Below are positions 56,801 through 64,000 of a stretch of DNA of 64,000 bases, in pieces. Source of the stretch: Nostoc sp. TCL240-02 (GTDB lineage Bacteria; Cyanobacteriota; Cyanobacteriia; Cyanobacteriales; Nostocaceae); assembly GCF_013343235.1 (NCBI RefSeq), contig NZ_CP040094.1:4402501-4466500 (forward strand), in the 5' to 3' direction. Within the stretch, counting starts at the first letter, position 1; each line of letters begins with the position of its first letter. Below the pieces are notes generated by a model. The model was not told the origin of the DNA, did no database searches, and was given only the letters and a program-made list of their open reading frames with translations. The translations under genes were made by a program, and so were the position numbers.

Positions 56801-57560
56801 CAGTTGTCAATTATTACAATTAGTTCAAACTAGGCAACGTCTTGAATTCAGTAATTTTTTTGCTATCCAAGACCCTAACCAAAACTTGGCTTGGACTGAT
56901 ATTGAGGTAGAAAGTATTCAGCAATGTTTCTCCAATATCTATGTGTTAAAGGGAAATGCTGCAACAAAACAAGCTATCACGAACCAACTAAACCTGCTCC
57001 AGTCTACCCACTGTATACATTTTGCTGGTAACAGTTATTTTAATTTGAACTCTCCTCTAGAGTCACCTTTAATCTTAGCAGATGCCAACATTTCTGAAAC
57101 TATTGACCTAAACAAATGCCTTACTTTAGAAGAAATTTTTAATCTCAACTTAAGTGAATGTCGCTTAGTTACTCTCTCAGCTTCTGAAACAGCCTTAACA
57201 GACTTTACAAGTGTTAGTGATGAGTATATCAGCTTTCCTAGTGCCTTTTTATTTGCAGGTAGCACTAGCGTAGTGAGTAGTCTTTGGGATATAAGCGACT
57301 TATCTACGGCTTTATTGATGATAAGATTTTACCAAAATTTACAAATGAGAACTACAATAGCAGTTGCCCTCAATCAAGCCCAAATATGGCTTCGAGATCT
57401 CACAAAAATAAAACTAGAACGATGGAGAGCAGAATATGAGTTAGTGCTGAATCCAACGATTAGGATGAATCTGCGTCGTCTCTTTTACAAATTGGCAGAT
57501 GATGCTAAACCTTTCAAATCACCTTATTATTGGGCGGCGTTTTGTGCGATCGGTGTTTAG
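53808..57560 (+). CDS. TPR-pseudoCHAT protein of the MoxR-vWA operon (catalytic residues lost)
   Basis: I choose ATG 53808, 6 bp after the vWA stop. Residues 1-225 form a helical domain absent from the other CHAT proteins (VERVVGFAQKFDRAHLDLAC; AVARILLSRLCREVGYELYE), plausibly the MoxR-vWA docking part. The header module follows (about 233-345), then about nine 46-aa TPR-like units, the YIEHSKNRNLVELFLERD linker (about 785), and a CHAT fold (about 920-1250) ending PFKSPYYWAAFCAIGV. The catalytic motifs read HFAGNSYFN (Asn1075 for His) and LSASETAL (Ser1126 for Cys). Everything else in the fold is kept, so it is a selected pseudo-protease, not a decaying gene. A scaffold or decoy role is inferred. 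Confidence 0.88.
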   Translation: MSETSATNLDIAVERVVGFAQKFDRAHLDLACHAAFPQTLTPDLLYQIWLRFVPQAPWTAVARILLSRLCREVGYELYEMDVAVRNLLLTELKEDERFGKQQLDKLEDFYTQYLERKFGKEEGQEEDLTQPQYWIALASTKPNQRSRKLAEAIESRLKQKNWKELFRLASFIEAVPEALVEFEAPLITYARGMLNYTTGDLEGAAEEFSKLQRRERQVEIVGVNLSIPDEVPLFEVELAFLQRLLQIISESNSDTQVVYPFLAKNLEKLNEHLAEVLRLWATNILKKLQPDEAQLIATYISNFSILLTQFPLGSRARNIEIAITGYEIVLTVFTREVFPKNWAGTQALLGNAYRDRISGNKAENLEQALTYFLAALQIFTRDDFPQDWALTQISLGEAYINRIMGNKAENLEQALTYFLAALQILTHDDFPQDWAGAQINLGVAYINRIWGEKAENLENAIAAFAAALEVRTRSAFPYEWAATQNALGTAYISRIKGDRSDNLEMAIAASHAALTVYTREAFPIDWAATQNNLATAYRERIKGDRADNIENAIAACSDALQVYTSSAFPQNWAQMQNNLGTAYRDRITGDRAENLERAIATYSAALQVYTRELFPYHWAMTQNNLGTAYRERILGERAENLERAIASFMLALQVRTLEALPYDWAETQNNLAIAYSNRIKGDRSENLERAIASYQAALTVRTRETLPYDWAETLFNLGLAYQNAKRFNEAYTTFKQTIETVEYLRSEIVSGDETKRKQAEEWNKLYSCMVKVCLELKEDAQAIEYIEHSKNRNLVELFLERDSKTIFPPEVVTQLETYRNEIAKGQYQIQNGKAENLQSIVQHLQELRQQRNELQDHYLPVGSGFKFESFQATLDKRTAIIEWYILDDSILAFIIKSTEEITVWQSQLEDLEALIDWKEKYLADYHNQKDQWRNQLKERLQELAEILYIEEILAQIPKDCNRLILILHRFLHLLPFNALPIGESYLIDLFPNGVSYAPSCQLLQLVQTRQRLEFSNFFAIQDPNQNLAWTDIEVESIQQCFSNIYVLKGNAATKQAITNQLNLLQSTHCIHFAGNSYFNLNSPLESPLILADANISETIDLNKCLTLEEIFNLNLSECRLVTLSASETALTDFTSVSDEYISFPSAFLFAGSTSVVSSLWDISDLSTALLMIRFYQNLQMRTTIAVALNQAQIWLRDLTKIKLERWRAEYELVLNPTIRMNLRRLFYKLADDAKPFKSPYYWAAFCAIGV

Positions 57561-57569
57561 GAGTCAAAA

Positions 57570-57917
57570 ATGTCACCTTACGAAGAAAATATTTTAACTT
57601 TTGTATACATATTACAAACACAACCTGAGCTATTAACGGCACAAGACCGTACCGATGTACTAGAATTGCTTGCAACCCTCCCAGATGATGTTGAAGAAAT
57701 TTCCAATGCGATCGCTCTCTGGTACGAAACCCGTCCGCAAATTTTAGATGCTATCCTCAATATGCCCATTGAGGATTTAGACAGTTTACGAGCTGCGGGC
57801 GGTCGTAGTACACCCATCACTGGTGCAGAAAGTAAGGAAATGATTGAAAACTCGGTAACTCAAAGTAGAGACTCGAAAAAGTCAGATTCCTCATCGTCTT
57901 CAACGAAGAAAGAATGA
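57570..57917 (+). CDS. Small helical protein with Ser/Lys-rich tail, MoxR-vWA-CHAT operon
   Basis: It starts 9 bp after the pseudoCHAT stop, with GGAG upstream. The 115-aa protein has a helical domain (about 1-80; ENILTFVYILQTQPELLTAQ, then IALWYETRPQILDAILNM) and a low-complexity acidic/Ser/Lys tail (about 85-115; DSKKSDSSSSSTKKE). I do not recognise a family. Position and spacing tie it to the CHAT complex, as an adaptor or as a protease substrate with an exposed tail; both are inference. Confidence 0.7.
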   Translation: MSPYEENILTFVYILQTQPELLTAQDRTDVLELLATLPDDVEEISNAIALWYETRPQILDAILNMPIEDLDSLRAAGGRSTPITGAESKEMIENSVTQSRDSKKSDSSSSSTKKE

Positions 57918-58035
57918 AATGTTAGCCACTTAATGCGAGTTCATCTGTTTGTATTTGGATTATAACCACCAAATAAAAGTAATTTTGAAAATACTATTGT
58001 ACTTGATATTTGTGAAAAATGCACAATTACAATTA

Positions 58036-58675
58036 CTACATTCGTCTCCATTCTCGCTCAATTTTTTCTAACTCTTTTATTGCCCCTAAATTTAGATATA
58101 TTTGGCAAGCTATATTATAATGAGCTTCTGCCATTTTTATATTGCCACATCGATGTTTTAGCTTCGCTAATCGATAGTTAGTCAATGCAATATGTTTAAC
58201 CATACATAGTTCCTGCATCTTAGCTAAAGCTTCTTCTAGAATTTTTTCTGCTGATTCAAAATTCCCCATATAAAATTCAGCTTCCCCTAAATTCCCTGTA
58301 CTCTCAGTAATATTAACTTCAATGTCAGGGAAACTAGGAAATCCTGCGTACAATTGTAATTGCTTTTTATAGCTTTCTGCTTTTCCACTCCAAACCTGCC
58401 GATTGTACTCATCCAAAAATTGGTAAAAATCTTGCCTTCTCCCCTGGTCATAATTCTCATGCTGTGATTGCATCCTTAACTGATAACTTTGTTCTTCTAA
58501 GTCCCAACTTTGACGTTCATTATCAATTAATTTTAATGAAAGAGTAGACATTTCTTCCAGATTCTCATAACCCTGCTCTTTAGCTATAGACAAAGCCATA
58601 TTGAAGCATGTTTCTGCTAACTCCCAATTACCAAAATCAAAATATATTTCTGCTAATGAGTGTAGACATTCAGAG
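58036..58675 (-). pseudogene. TPR protein fragment, 5' end removed by IS
   Basis: The minus-strand frame encodes about 210 residues of TPR-type helices (LAEIYFDFGNWELAETCFNM; GNLGEAEFYMGNFESAEKIL; YRLAKLKHRCGNIKMAEAHY). The apparent start MLP lies in the IS end at 58676; the native sequence continues upstream of what is left. It converges on the CHAT operon. The original protein cannot be reconstructed. Confidence 0.7.
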
Positions 58676-58765
58676 GGGAGCATCTCACTTTTTAAAGTGG
58701 CTCAAACTGACAATAATCCATTGAGGTAAGCACAGCGATGGGCTAGGACTTGAGGCACATTTTCT
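58676..58765 (-). mobile_element. Partial ISKra4-type copy (right-end 90 bp)
   Basis: This is identical to 176-265, the right end of a minus-oriented copy. It stops abruptly at TTTTCT, where the left end of complete copy 3 begins. The other 1076 bp of this copy are absent. Confidence 0.9.
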
Positions 58766-59931
58766 GGGAGCATCCCAGTTTTTTGCAAAGAAGACGAAAA
58801 TCAGTCAGGATAGGTAAGACGAGTGTATTTACTTACCGATGACCCCAGAACAAAAGCAAGCTCTTCAAAAACATATTCAGGCGATTGCTAAAATATTGTA
58901 TGAAGATACGTCAAAAGAAAAGCTCACAAATCTTGCAGCAATTGAAGAAGCAGTGCGGAGTCAAATGCAGAAGCATGTTATGCCAGAAGTAGGGGTTTTT
59001 TTATCGAAACGATTACAGGGACAACCGCAGGATACCAACGACGGCTCAAAAGCATTCTTGGAGAGTTAGCAATAACGAGCAAACAAGCCATTGAATTAGA
59101 AGTCGCACCAAGTACTCAACTGAGTCCATATCTAGAAACTTGTTGTTTGAGGGTAAGTGCGAATGTCAGCTATGAAGATGCGGCATCAGACATCAAGTAT
59201 TTTACGGGCATAGAGGTTTCTCACAGCAGTCAACAGAGATTAGTGCATCGCCAGAATTTTGAGTTGCCAACACCAGAACAGACAATTGAAGAATTAAGCG
59301 TCGATGGTGGAAACATCCGTGTCCGAACTCCTAAAGGTCAAATATGTGCATGGCTTGGCTATAAAGCAATTAGCTTACATCATCTCGGAATCTTGGGAAC
59401 TTCATTTCAGAATAATCAGATTGTGATTGATTGGGTTAATGACCAACCACTGGCTAGCCCACTCACTTGTATTGGTGATGGACATGACGGCATTTGGAAT
59501 ATAATTGACCAATTAGCACCTGATGCACAACGTCGAGAAATACTTGATTGGTTCCATTTAATAGAAAACCTCCACAAAGTTGGGGGTTCACAAAAACGCT
59601 TGAAACAAGCACAAAATCTACTATGGAAAGGCCAAGTTGAGGCTACTATTGCCTTATTTACAGATTGTAAAGGCAAACAAGTACAAAACTTTTGCCGTTA
59701 TCTTGATAAGCATCGCAATCGCATTATCAACTACGAATATTATCAAGCTGAAGAAATTTGTTCAATTGGTTCAGGTTCAGTTGAATCTGCCGTTAAACAG
59801 GTTGACCGTCGAACAAAAATTTCCGGGGCACAATGGAAACGAGAAAATGTGCCTCAAGTCCTAGCCCATCGCTGTGCTTACCTCAATGGATTATTGTCAG
59901 TTTGAGCCACTTTAAAAAGTGAGATGCTCCC
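58766..59931 (+). mobile_element. ISKra4-type insertion sequence, complete copy 3
   Basis: This 1166-bp copy is indistinguishable by eye from copy 2. Its left end is joined to the inverted 90-bp fragment and its right end lies inside a beta-lactamase-like gene. No target duplication is visible. Confidence 0.92.
58839..59905 (+). CDS. ISKra4-type transposase (orfA + orfB), copy 3
   Basis: orfA spans 58839-59069 and orfB 59147-59905, with the same T TTT TTA heptamer in orfA (58997-59003) and the -1 frame open between them. The translation is identical to the copies at 202-1268 and 28690-29756. Confidence 0.85.
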
Positions 59932-60668
59932 CTGACTAAATCTGCTGGACTAGTGGTGTTAGTACCTTTAAAGTCTCCTAACATATTGCGAATTACTGTG
60001 TTTTTTAGTCCCCAAGTGTGGAAACGCTGATTGAGTTTTGCTTTTCCGCCTAGACGGTCGATAATCATGTTGCTAGCAGTATTATCACTGATCGTAATCA
60101 TTTTGTTAACAGTTTCCAATACACTCAGTTTGATTCCTGCTCGTTTATACTGTAAGTCACCGGAACCACTCGCTACTAAGTCACGTCGCATCACTAGCTT
60201 TTCATCAAGTTTGATTTTACCCGCATCTACTTGTTCAAATAAAGCAATTAAAATTGGATATTTAATAGTGCTAGCTGCCGGAAATACTTTTTCGCCATCA
60301 ATATTCAAATAATTTCCTGTTTCTATATCTAAGAAAAACATTCCCGGTTTAAGAAAACTGTAATGAGCCATTAATGCTCTAACTTGAGACTTTAACTCTG
60401 GTATCTCTTTGCCTAATGGGATGATTCCACCAAATAAAGAAGGATCGTTTATGTTCGTGAAAATCTCTGGTTGTTTGAGTTGAGGAATCAAATTTCTCTG
60501 TATAGTGACTCTGCTTGGATAGTTAGCCAATAAATAATCCCAATCCCTTGCTGACTCTAAATGACTCCTATTATCATCAAATATTTGAGATTTGATGCCA
60601 GCCGCTAAACTGGGTGATGTTATTAATACAGTACTCATAATCGTTAGGAGAAAACTGCGTAATCTCAT
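59932..60668 (-). pseudogene. Class A beta-lactamase-like protein, C-terminus cut by IS
   Basis: It has a signal peptide (residues 1-22, ..SPSLAA), an extension of about 75 residues, then the serine hydrolase fold: STIK (Ser133, Lys136) and SDN (194-196) are present. Native sequence ends near residue 245 (TSPADLVR); the IS adds RGASHFLKW.... The KTG box and the last strand are lost, so activity is unlikely. The cyanobacterial relatives may act on cell wall precursors rather than antibiotics. Start ATG 60668. Confidence 0.8.
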
Positions 60669-61209
60669 AGAGTTATTTTCAGGATAAACTTATTTATTCG
60701 ACGGTTTTTTGGATTGATGCAGAACATCCATAACCTACTTGCTAAAAACATAGCAAGATTAGTTTACAATATCAGTCTTAATAAAGACTCTACTCGTAGT
60801 CAAATAGAATTACTATGTTCTGGATTTGCTAGATTACTAATTGACAGCTAATCTGAATTGATGATTCAAAGATTATTACATACTTAATTGATAGAAATAT
60901 TACAAGGTGATGACGAAAGTGTGTTTATTTAGATAATTGCATTGAAACCCAAGCAAATCCTTTCTATAAAGTACAGGTTTTCTGAATATGAACAAGATAA
61001 TTTAACACGAATAGGGGATTGACTAAGACAAAGTGTTTATTAGGGTCTTCAGTAGAATAAATCTTAACCTAATAAATTGGACAATAAGCAATCGCACTCT
61101 TGGCAATAGATAAATAGATAGCTATACTTTCTCTGAAGACAAGCAGATAAAAATTCTAACTTCCGATCGGCACGATGACTGATTATTTGACTATTCAAGG
61201 TATTTTTAC
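60669..61209. other. 540-bp AT-rich spacer, no gene seen
   Basis: This is the divergent space between the beta-lactamase-like gene (minus) and the deacetylase gene (plus). It must hold both promoters, but I see no clear operator, hairpin or frame. Confidence 0.4.
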
Positions 61210-62118
61210 GTGATCAATAATAAGCAGAGTCTTTGGACTCCAAGGAAATTAGTTGGGCTGCTTATCTTATGTGGTGGTTTTAGTCTGAGTTTAATCATCT
61301 TCAGCAAAATAAATCTTTTTCAGTTGGAATTAAAACAGACTCTAAATGTAAATAATGTAGCAGCAAATATCGGAACTCAACAGCGAGTTGAGGAATTCAA
61401 GACAGCGATGCTTAAAACTTGGCAGGGCGAAGCACAAGTAAAGGGTTTTTCTGACTCTATTCCATCAAGTTTTCAAGGTGCGATAATTGAATCGGCAAAA
61501 CTCTCTCCCGAACAGAAAGTCATTGCTCTCACCTTTGATGATGGACCTTGGCCTGAAAGTACAGCACAAGTATTAGATATCCTGAAAAAAAATCAGATCA
61601 AAGGGACATTTTTTGTGGTTGGAGAGAATGTCAAAAATTTTCCCAACTTACTCAAGCAGGAGATTGCTGAAGGTCATGTCATTGGCAACCACACTTGGCA
61701 TCATTGGTATCAATTCTTGAATCCACAAGCCGCCGCTTATGAAATTGACCACACCGAAGATATTATTTTTAAAACTACAGGCTTAAAAACCAATTTGTTT
61801 CGACCGCCTGGAGGAGTTATGCATAATGGGGTAGTTGACTACGCTAGAAATAGTAAATACGCTATTATTTTGTGGTCATCTGACTCTGTAGACTATTCCC
61901 GTCCTCCTGTTCCCAAATTAATCGGTAATGTATTCAGAGAAGCAAAACCTGGTGGAATTGTCTTAATGCATGATGGTGGTGGTAATCGTTCTAGGACTGT
62001 ACAGGCTTTACCAGAAATTATTGCCAATTTTCGCAATCAGGGCTATCGCTTTGTCACCATCCCTGAACTCTTACAAATTCAACATAAAAACCAAAAATTC
62101 ATCGTAAATAAAAAATAA
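61210..62118 (+). CDS. Polysaccharide deacetylase (NodB-homology), membrane-anchored
   Basis: This carbohydrate esterase family 4 enzyme starts with GTG at 61210 and has an N-terminal transmembrane anchor (about residues 13-33). The NodB domain covers about 95-290: TFDDGP (metal Asp pair near 110), GNHTWHH (H-x3-H type metal ligands near 158), FRPPGG (about 197), LWSSDSVDY (about 220) and LMHDGG (about 253). It would remove acetyl groups from peptidoglycan or an exopolysaccharide outside the cytoplasm. It stands alone. Confidence 0.88.
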   Translation: MINNKQSLWTPRKLVGLLILCGGFSLSLIIFSKINLFQLELKQTLNVNNVAANIGTQQRVEEFKTAMLKTWQGEAQVKGFSDSIPSSFQGAIIESAKLSPEQKVIALTFDDGPWPESTAQVLDILKKNQIKGTFFVVGENVKNFPNLLKQEIAEGHVIGNHTWHHWYQFLNPQAAAYEIDHTEDIIFKTTGLKTNLFRPPGGVMHNGVVDYARNSKYAIILWSSDSVDYSRPPVPKLIGNVFREAKPGGIVLMHDGGGNRSRTVQALPEIIANFRNQGYRFVTIPELLQIQHKNQKFIVNKK

Positions 62119-62443
62119 AGTAACCCTGCTTTTTTATTCAAATTGTATAATTACTTTTTATCTTGGTAGTAATTAAAGCAAAATTAGAGCTTTAATCAAG
62201 TTATTGTATAGCCGAGCCGCCCTAGTTAGTATTTCTCAGGTTGGTTTCATGGAGGTACAGTTCATCCATCACAAAACTGCCTTTGGAGCTTGCTTAGTTC
62301 TATCCATACGACTTCAAAAATTAAGCTCTTTCTCAAGCATTTTTGATGTTTTTTTATCTTGATTACCAACTATTAGCTTAATTTTACCTAGTAGTCTGGC
62401 CATTAGTCGCTCATAAGCGACCGCACAGTAACTTGTAATTCCT
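62119..62443. other. 325-bp convergent spacer, nothing assigned
   Basis: The deacetylase and SulP genes converge here. There is no clear terminator hairpin and no supported frame. Confidence 0.4.
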
Positions 62444-64000
62444 TTAAGTTGATTGTTCGTTGCCAACTTGGTGGAAAGCCGCCAACGCCTCTTCTAAGTG
62501 ATTAAAAAACCGATTAGCTCCGATTAAATCTGTCAACCCGTCCCGCTCGAACTGGATTTTTACCTCCGGCGACAGACCAGACACGACAAAAGTTACATTC
62601 TGAAGGGATAATTCCTTGACGACATCCCGAATCGTTTGCGATGCAGAGTAGTCGATTTCAGTAATTGCTCTGGACTCCAGAATAAACCACTGCACGGGTG
62701 ATTCCGCATTTTTCACGAGATTTTGCACCTCCTCTGAAAAGAAGCTGGCGTTAGCATAAAACAAGTCTCTACTAAATCGATAAACGATCAGACCAGAGGC
62801 TGATACACTGCCGATACGTACAGGAATTGCCTGCCATAATCTCTGAGCATCGGGAATAATTATGGCTGAATGCGGTCGGTAACTATGACGCACGTGCAAG
62901 ATCAGCGACAAAATAATTGCTAAAACAATACCCTCTTTAACACCGATAAAAACAACTGTAGCAGTAGTAAAGAGCGCAAGATAAAACTCCTCACGATGGG
63001 TCGAAAATATTGCCTGCATCCCCTGAATGTCAATCAATTTTAGTCCAATCAAAAATACAATTGCTGCTAAAACCGCATTCGGCAAATAGCTAATTGGTTG
63101 AGTGAAGAAGAGGATGACTACTAACACCACTGCTACTGTAGTCAGTTGAGCTACTTGGCTTTGTCCTCCTGCTGTGTCAACAATTTCAGTTTTGGTCGGG
63201 CTACCATTGACCACAAAGGTTCCACTCAACCCCGCCGCCAGATTAGCCAGAGCTAGACCCTCAAGGTCAATATTTTCTTTAAAATCCTCGTTGTATCGGA
63301 AGGCGTAAGCGCGTGAGGTTGCTGCACTTTGGGCAATAATGACGATACAGCACGATAGGGCAATGCCAAATAATTGCGGAATTTCACTCAGAGCAACAGT
63401 GGGCAACCCGCATGATGGCAGTCCGCTAGGTATAGATCCAACTACCATAACACCATGACTGGCAAAGTTAAACAGCCAACTGACAATAATTGCTACTATT
63501 ACAGCCAGCAACGCACCCGGAAATTTTGGAAGCAATCTGTCGCATAATTTAATCGTAATCAAGACTGCTAGAGAGATCGCGATCGCTAACGGGTTAGCAT
63601 GGGGCAGACCTTCAAAGGTATTAATGATTTGCTGGATTGGATTATTCCCCCCAACCTTAAGATCTAACAATCCACCTAATTGACTGATCGCTACTTGAAT
63701 TCCTACCCCAGTCAAGAAACCTACCAACACGGTACGCGACAGAAAATCCGCTAAGAAACCCAGTCTAAACAGGCGTGCTAACAGTAAAAGTCCAGCTACT
63801 AAAATGGCGACTAATTCTGAATACGCTAAATATTGGGAACTCCCCAATGCTGCCAAGCCTGATAGCCCAGCCGCCAGGATTGCAGCTGTTGCAGAGTCGG
63901 CTGCGACCACTAAATGGCGAGAAGATCCAAAGAGCGCAAACGCCAAGGCTGGAAGAATAAGTGTATAAAGACCTGTGGCAATGGGCGTTCCGGCAATCTT
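62444..64000 (-). CDS. SulP-family anion transporter with STAS domain (5' end outside window)
   Basis: The frame is open to the right edge: upstream of the first in-window Met (63946) the codons still read IAGTPIATGLYTLILPALAF, typical of SulP proteins, so the start lies beyond 64000. About ten hydrophobic segments follow (for example SAATSRAYAFRYNEDF and NGSPTKTEIVDTAGGQS mark conserved loops), then a cytoplasmic STAS domain at the C-terminus (FILESRAITEIDYSASQTIR with the conserved Ser). Family members carry sulfate or bicarbonate (BicA-like); the substrate cannot be decided here. Confidence 0.88.
   Translation of the reverse strand, partial: KIAGTPIATGLYTLILPALAFALFGSSRHLVVAADSATAAILAAGLSGLAALGSSQYLAYSELVAILVAGLLLLARLFRLGFLADFLSRTVLVGFLTGVGIQVAISQLGGLLDLKVGGNNPIQQIINTFEGLPHANPLAIAISLAVLITIKLCDRLLPKFPGALLAVIVAIIVSWLFNFASHGVMVVGSIPSGLPSCGLPTVALSEIPQLFGIALSCCIVIIAQSAATSRAYAFRYNEDFKENIDLEGLALANLAAGLSGTFVVNGSPTKTEIVDTAGGQSQVAQLTTVAVVLVVILFFTQPISYLPNAVLAAIVFLIGLKLIDIQGMQAIFSTHREEFYLALFTTATVVFIGVKEGIVLAIILSLILHVRHSYRPHSAIIIPDAQRLWQAIPVRIGSVSASGLIVYRFSRDLFYANASFFSEEVQNLVKNAESPVQWFILESRAITEIDYSASQTIRDVVKELSLQNVTFVVSGLSPEVKIQFERDGLTDLIGANRFFNHLEEALAAFHQVGNEQST

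Noticed and set aside
28617..59931. CRISPR-linked (Craspase-type) or gasdermin-linked TPR-CHAT system
   Set aside because: No Cas gene, CRISPR array or gasdermin-like protein is present in the window.
28617..59931. Composite transposon carrying the CHAT island between IS copies 2 and 3
   Set aside because: Both IS copies point the same way, but neither shows target duplication and both outer neighbours are truncated, so deletion or recombination explains the borders at least as well.
1..64000. tRNA or rRNA genes
   Set aside because: No cloverleaf-like or rRNA-like stretch was recognised by eye; a dedicated scan could not be run.

Overview
The window comes from a filamentous, probably nostocalean cyanobacterium. 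The palindrome GCGATCGC (HIP1) is scattered throughout, TonB receptors carry an AMIN domain, an Omp85 protein of cyanobacterial length is present, and several families (DUF5895-like, Rpn/DUF4351-like, long TPR-CHAT proteins) are typical of Nostocales. These assignments come from reading the sequence; no database search was run.

Layout. 0.2-1.7 kb: a complete ISKra4-type insertion sequence joined to an inverted partial copy, cutting the 3' end of a GT21-type glycosyltransferase (1.7-2.9 kb). 3.3-5.65 kb: an Omp85/BamA homologue on the minus strand. 6.2-7.1 kb: an LCMT-like methyltransferase. 7.4-9.9 kb: a decayed IS66 element interrupted by an IS5-type element. 9.9-14.3 kb: a candidate Pho box about 0.5 kb upstream of two secreted phosphoesterases, pointing to phosphate scavenging. 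14.3-15.0 kb: a MITE, a transposase remnant and palindromes. 15.0-22.8 kb: an iron/siderophore island with an AraC regulator, two tandem AMIN-TonB receptors (the second with an in-frame stop) and a PepSY membrane protein whose 3' end was replaced by an IS4-like element (22.8-24.2 kb). Just after it lie a Fur-box-like palindrome and a possible short untranslated transcript. 24.9-28.6 kb: plasmid/phage-flavoured accessory genes.

28.6-59.9 kb is a conflict island bounded by two identical ISKra4-type copies. It holds four apparently active TPR-CHAT (caspase-like) proteins, one IS-truncated CHAT gene, one CHAT relic, a P-loop GTPase, and a compact set on one strand: metallophosphoesterase with an internal adaptor-like domain; adaptor-like domain plus degenerate STAND NTPase; MoxR AAA+ ATPase; vWA protein; TPR-CHAT; small helical protein. 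This matches the MoxR-vWA ternary systems with effector-associated domains and inactive STAND modules described for bacterial NTP-dependent conflict systems. What stands out is that the CHAT protein encoded with MoxR-vWA has lost both catalytic residues (His to Asn, Cys to Ser), while the other CHAT domains in the window keep them. I infer a sensing/assembly core built on a pseudo-protease, with neighbouring active CHAT proteases, the phosphoesterase and possibly the GTPase as effectors.

59.9-64 kb: an IS-truncated class A beta-lactamase-like gene, a polysaccharide deacetylase and a SulP transporter that runs off the right edge. Each of the three complete ISKra4-type copies sits at a junction with at least one truncated gene and without a visible target duplication, so the order of genes here has been reshaped by IS-associated deletion or recombination.
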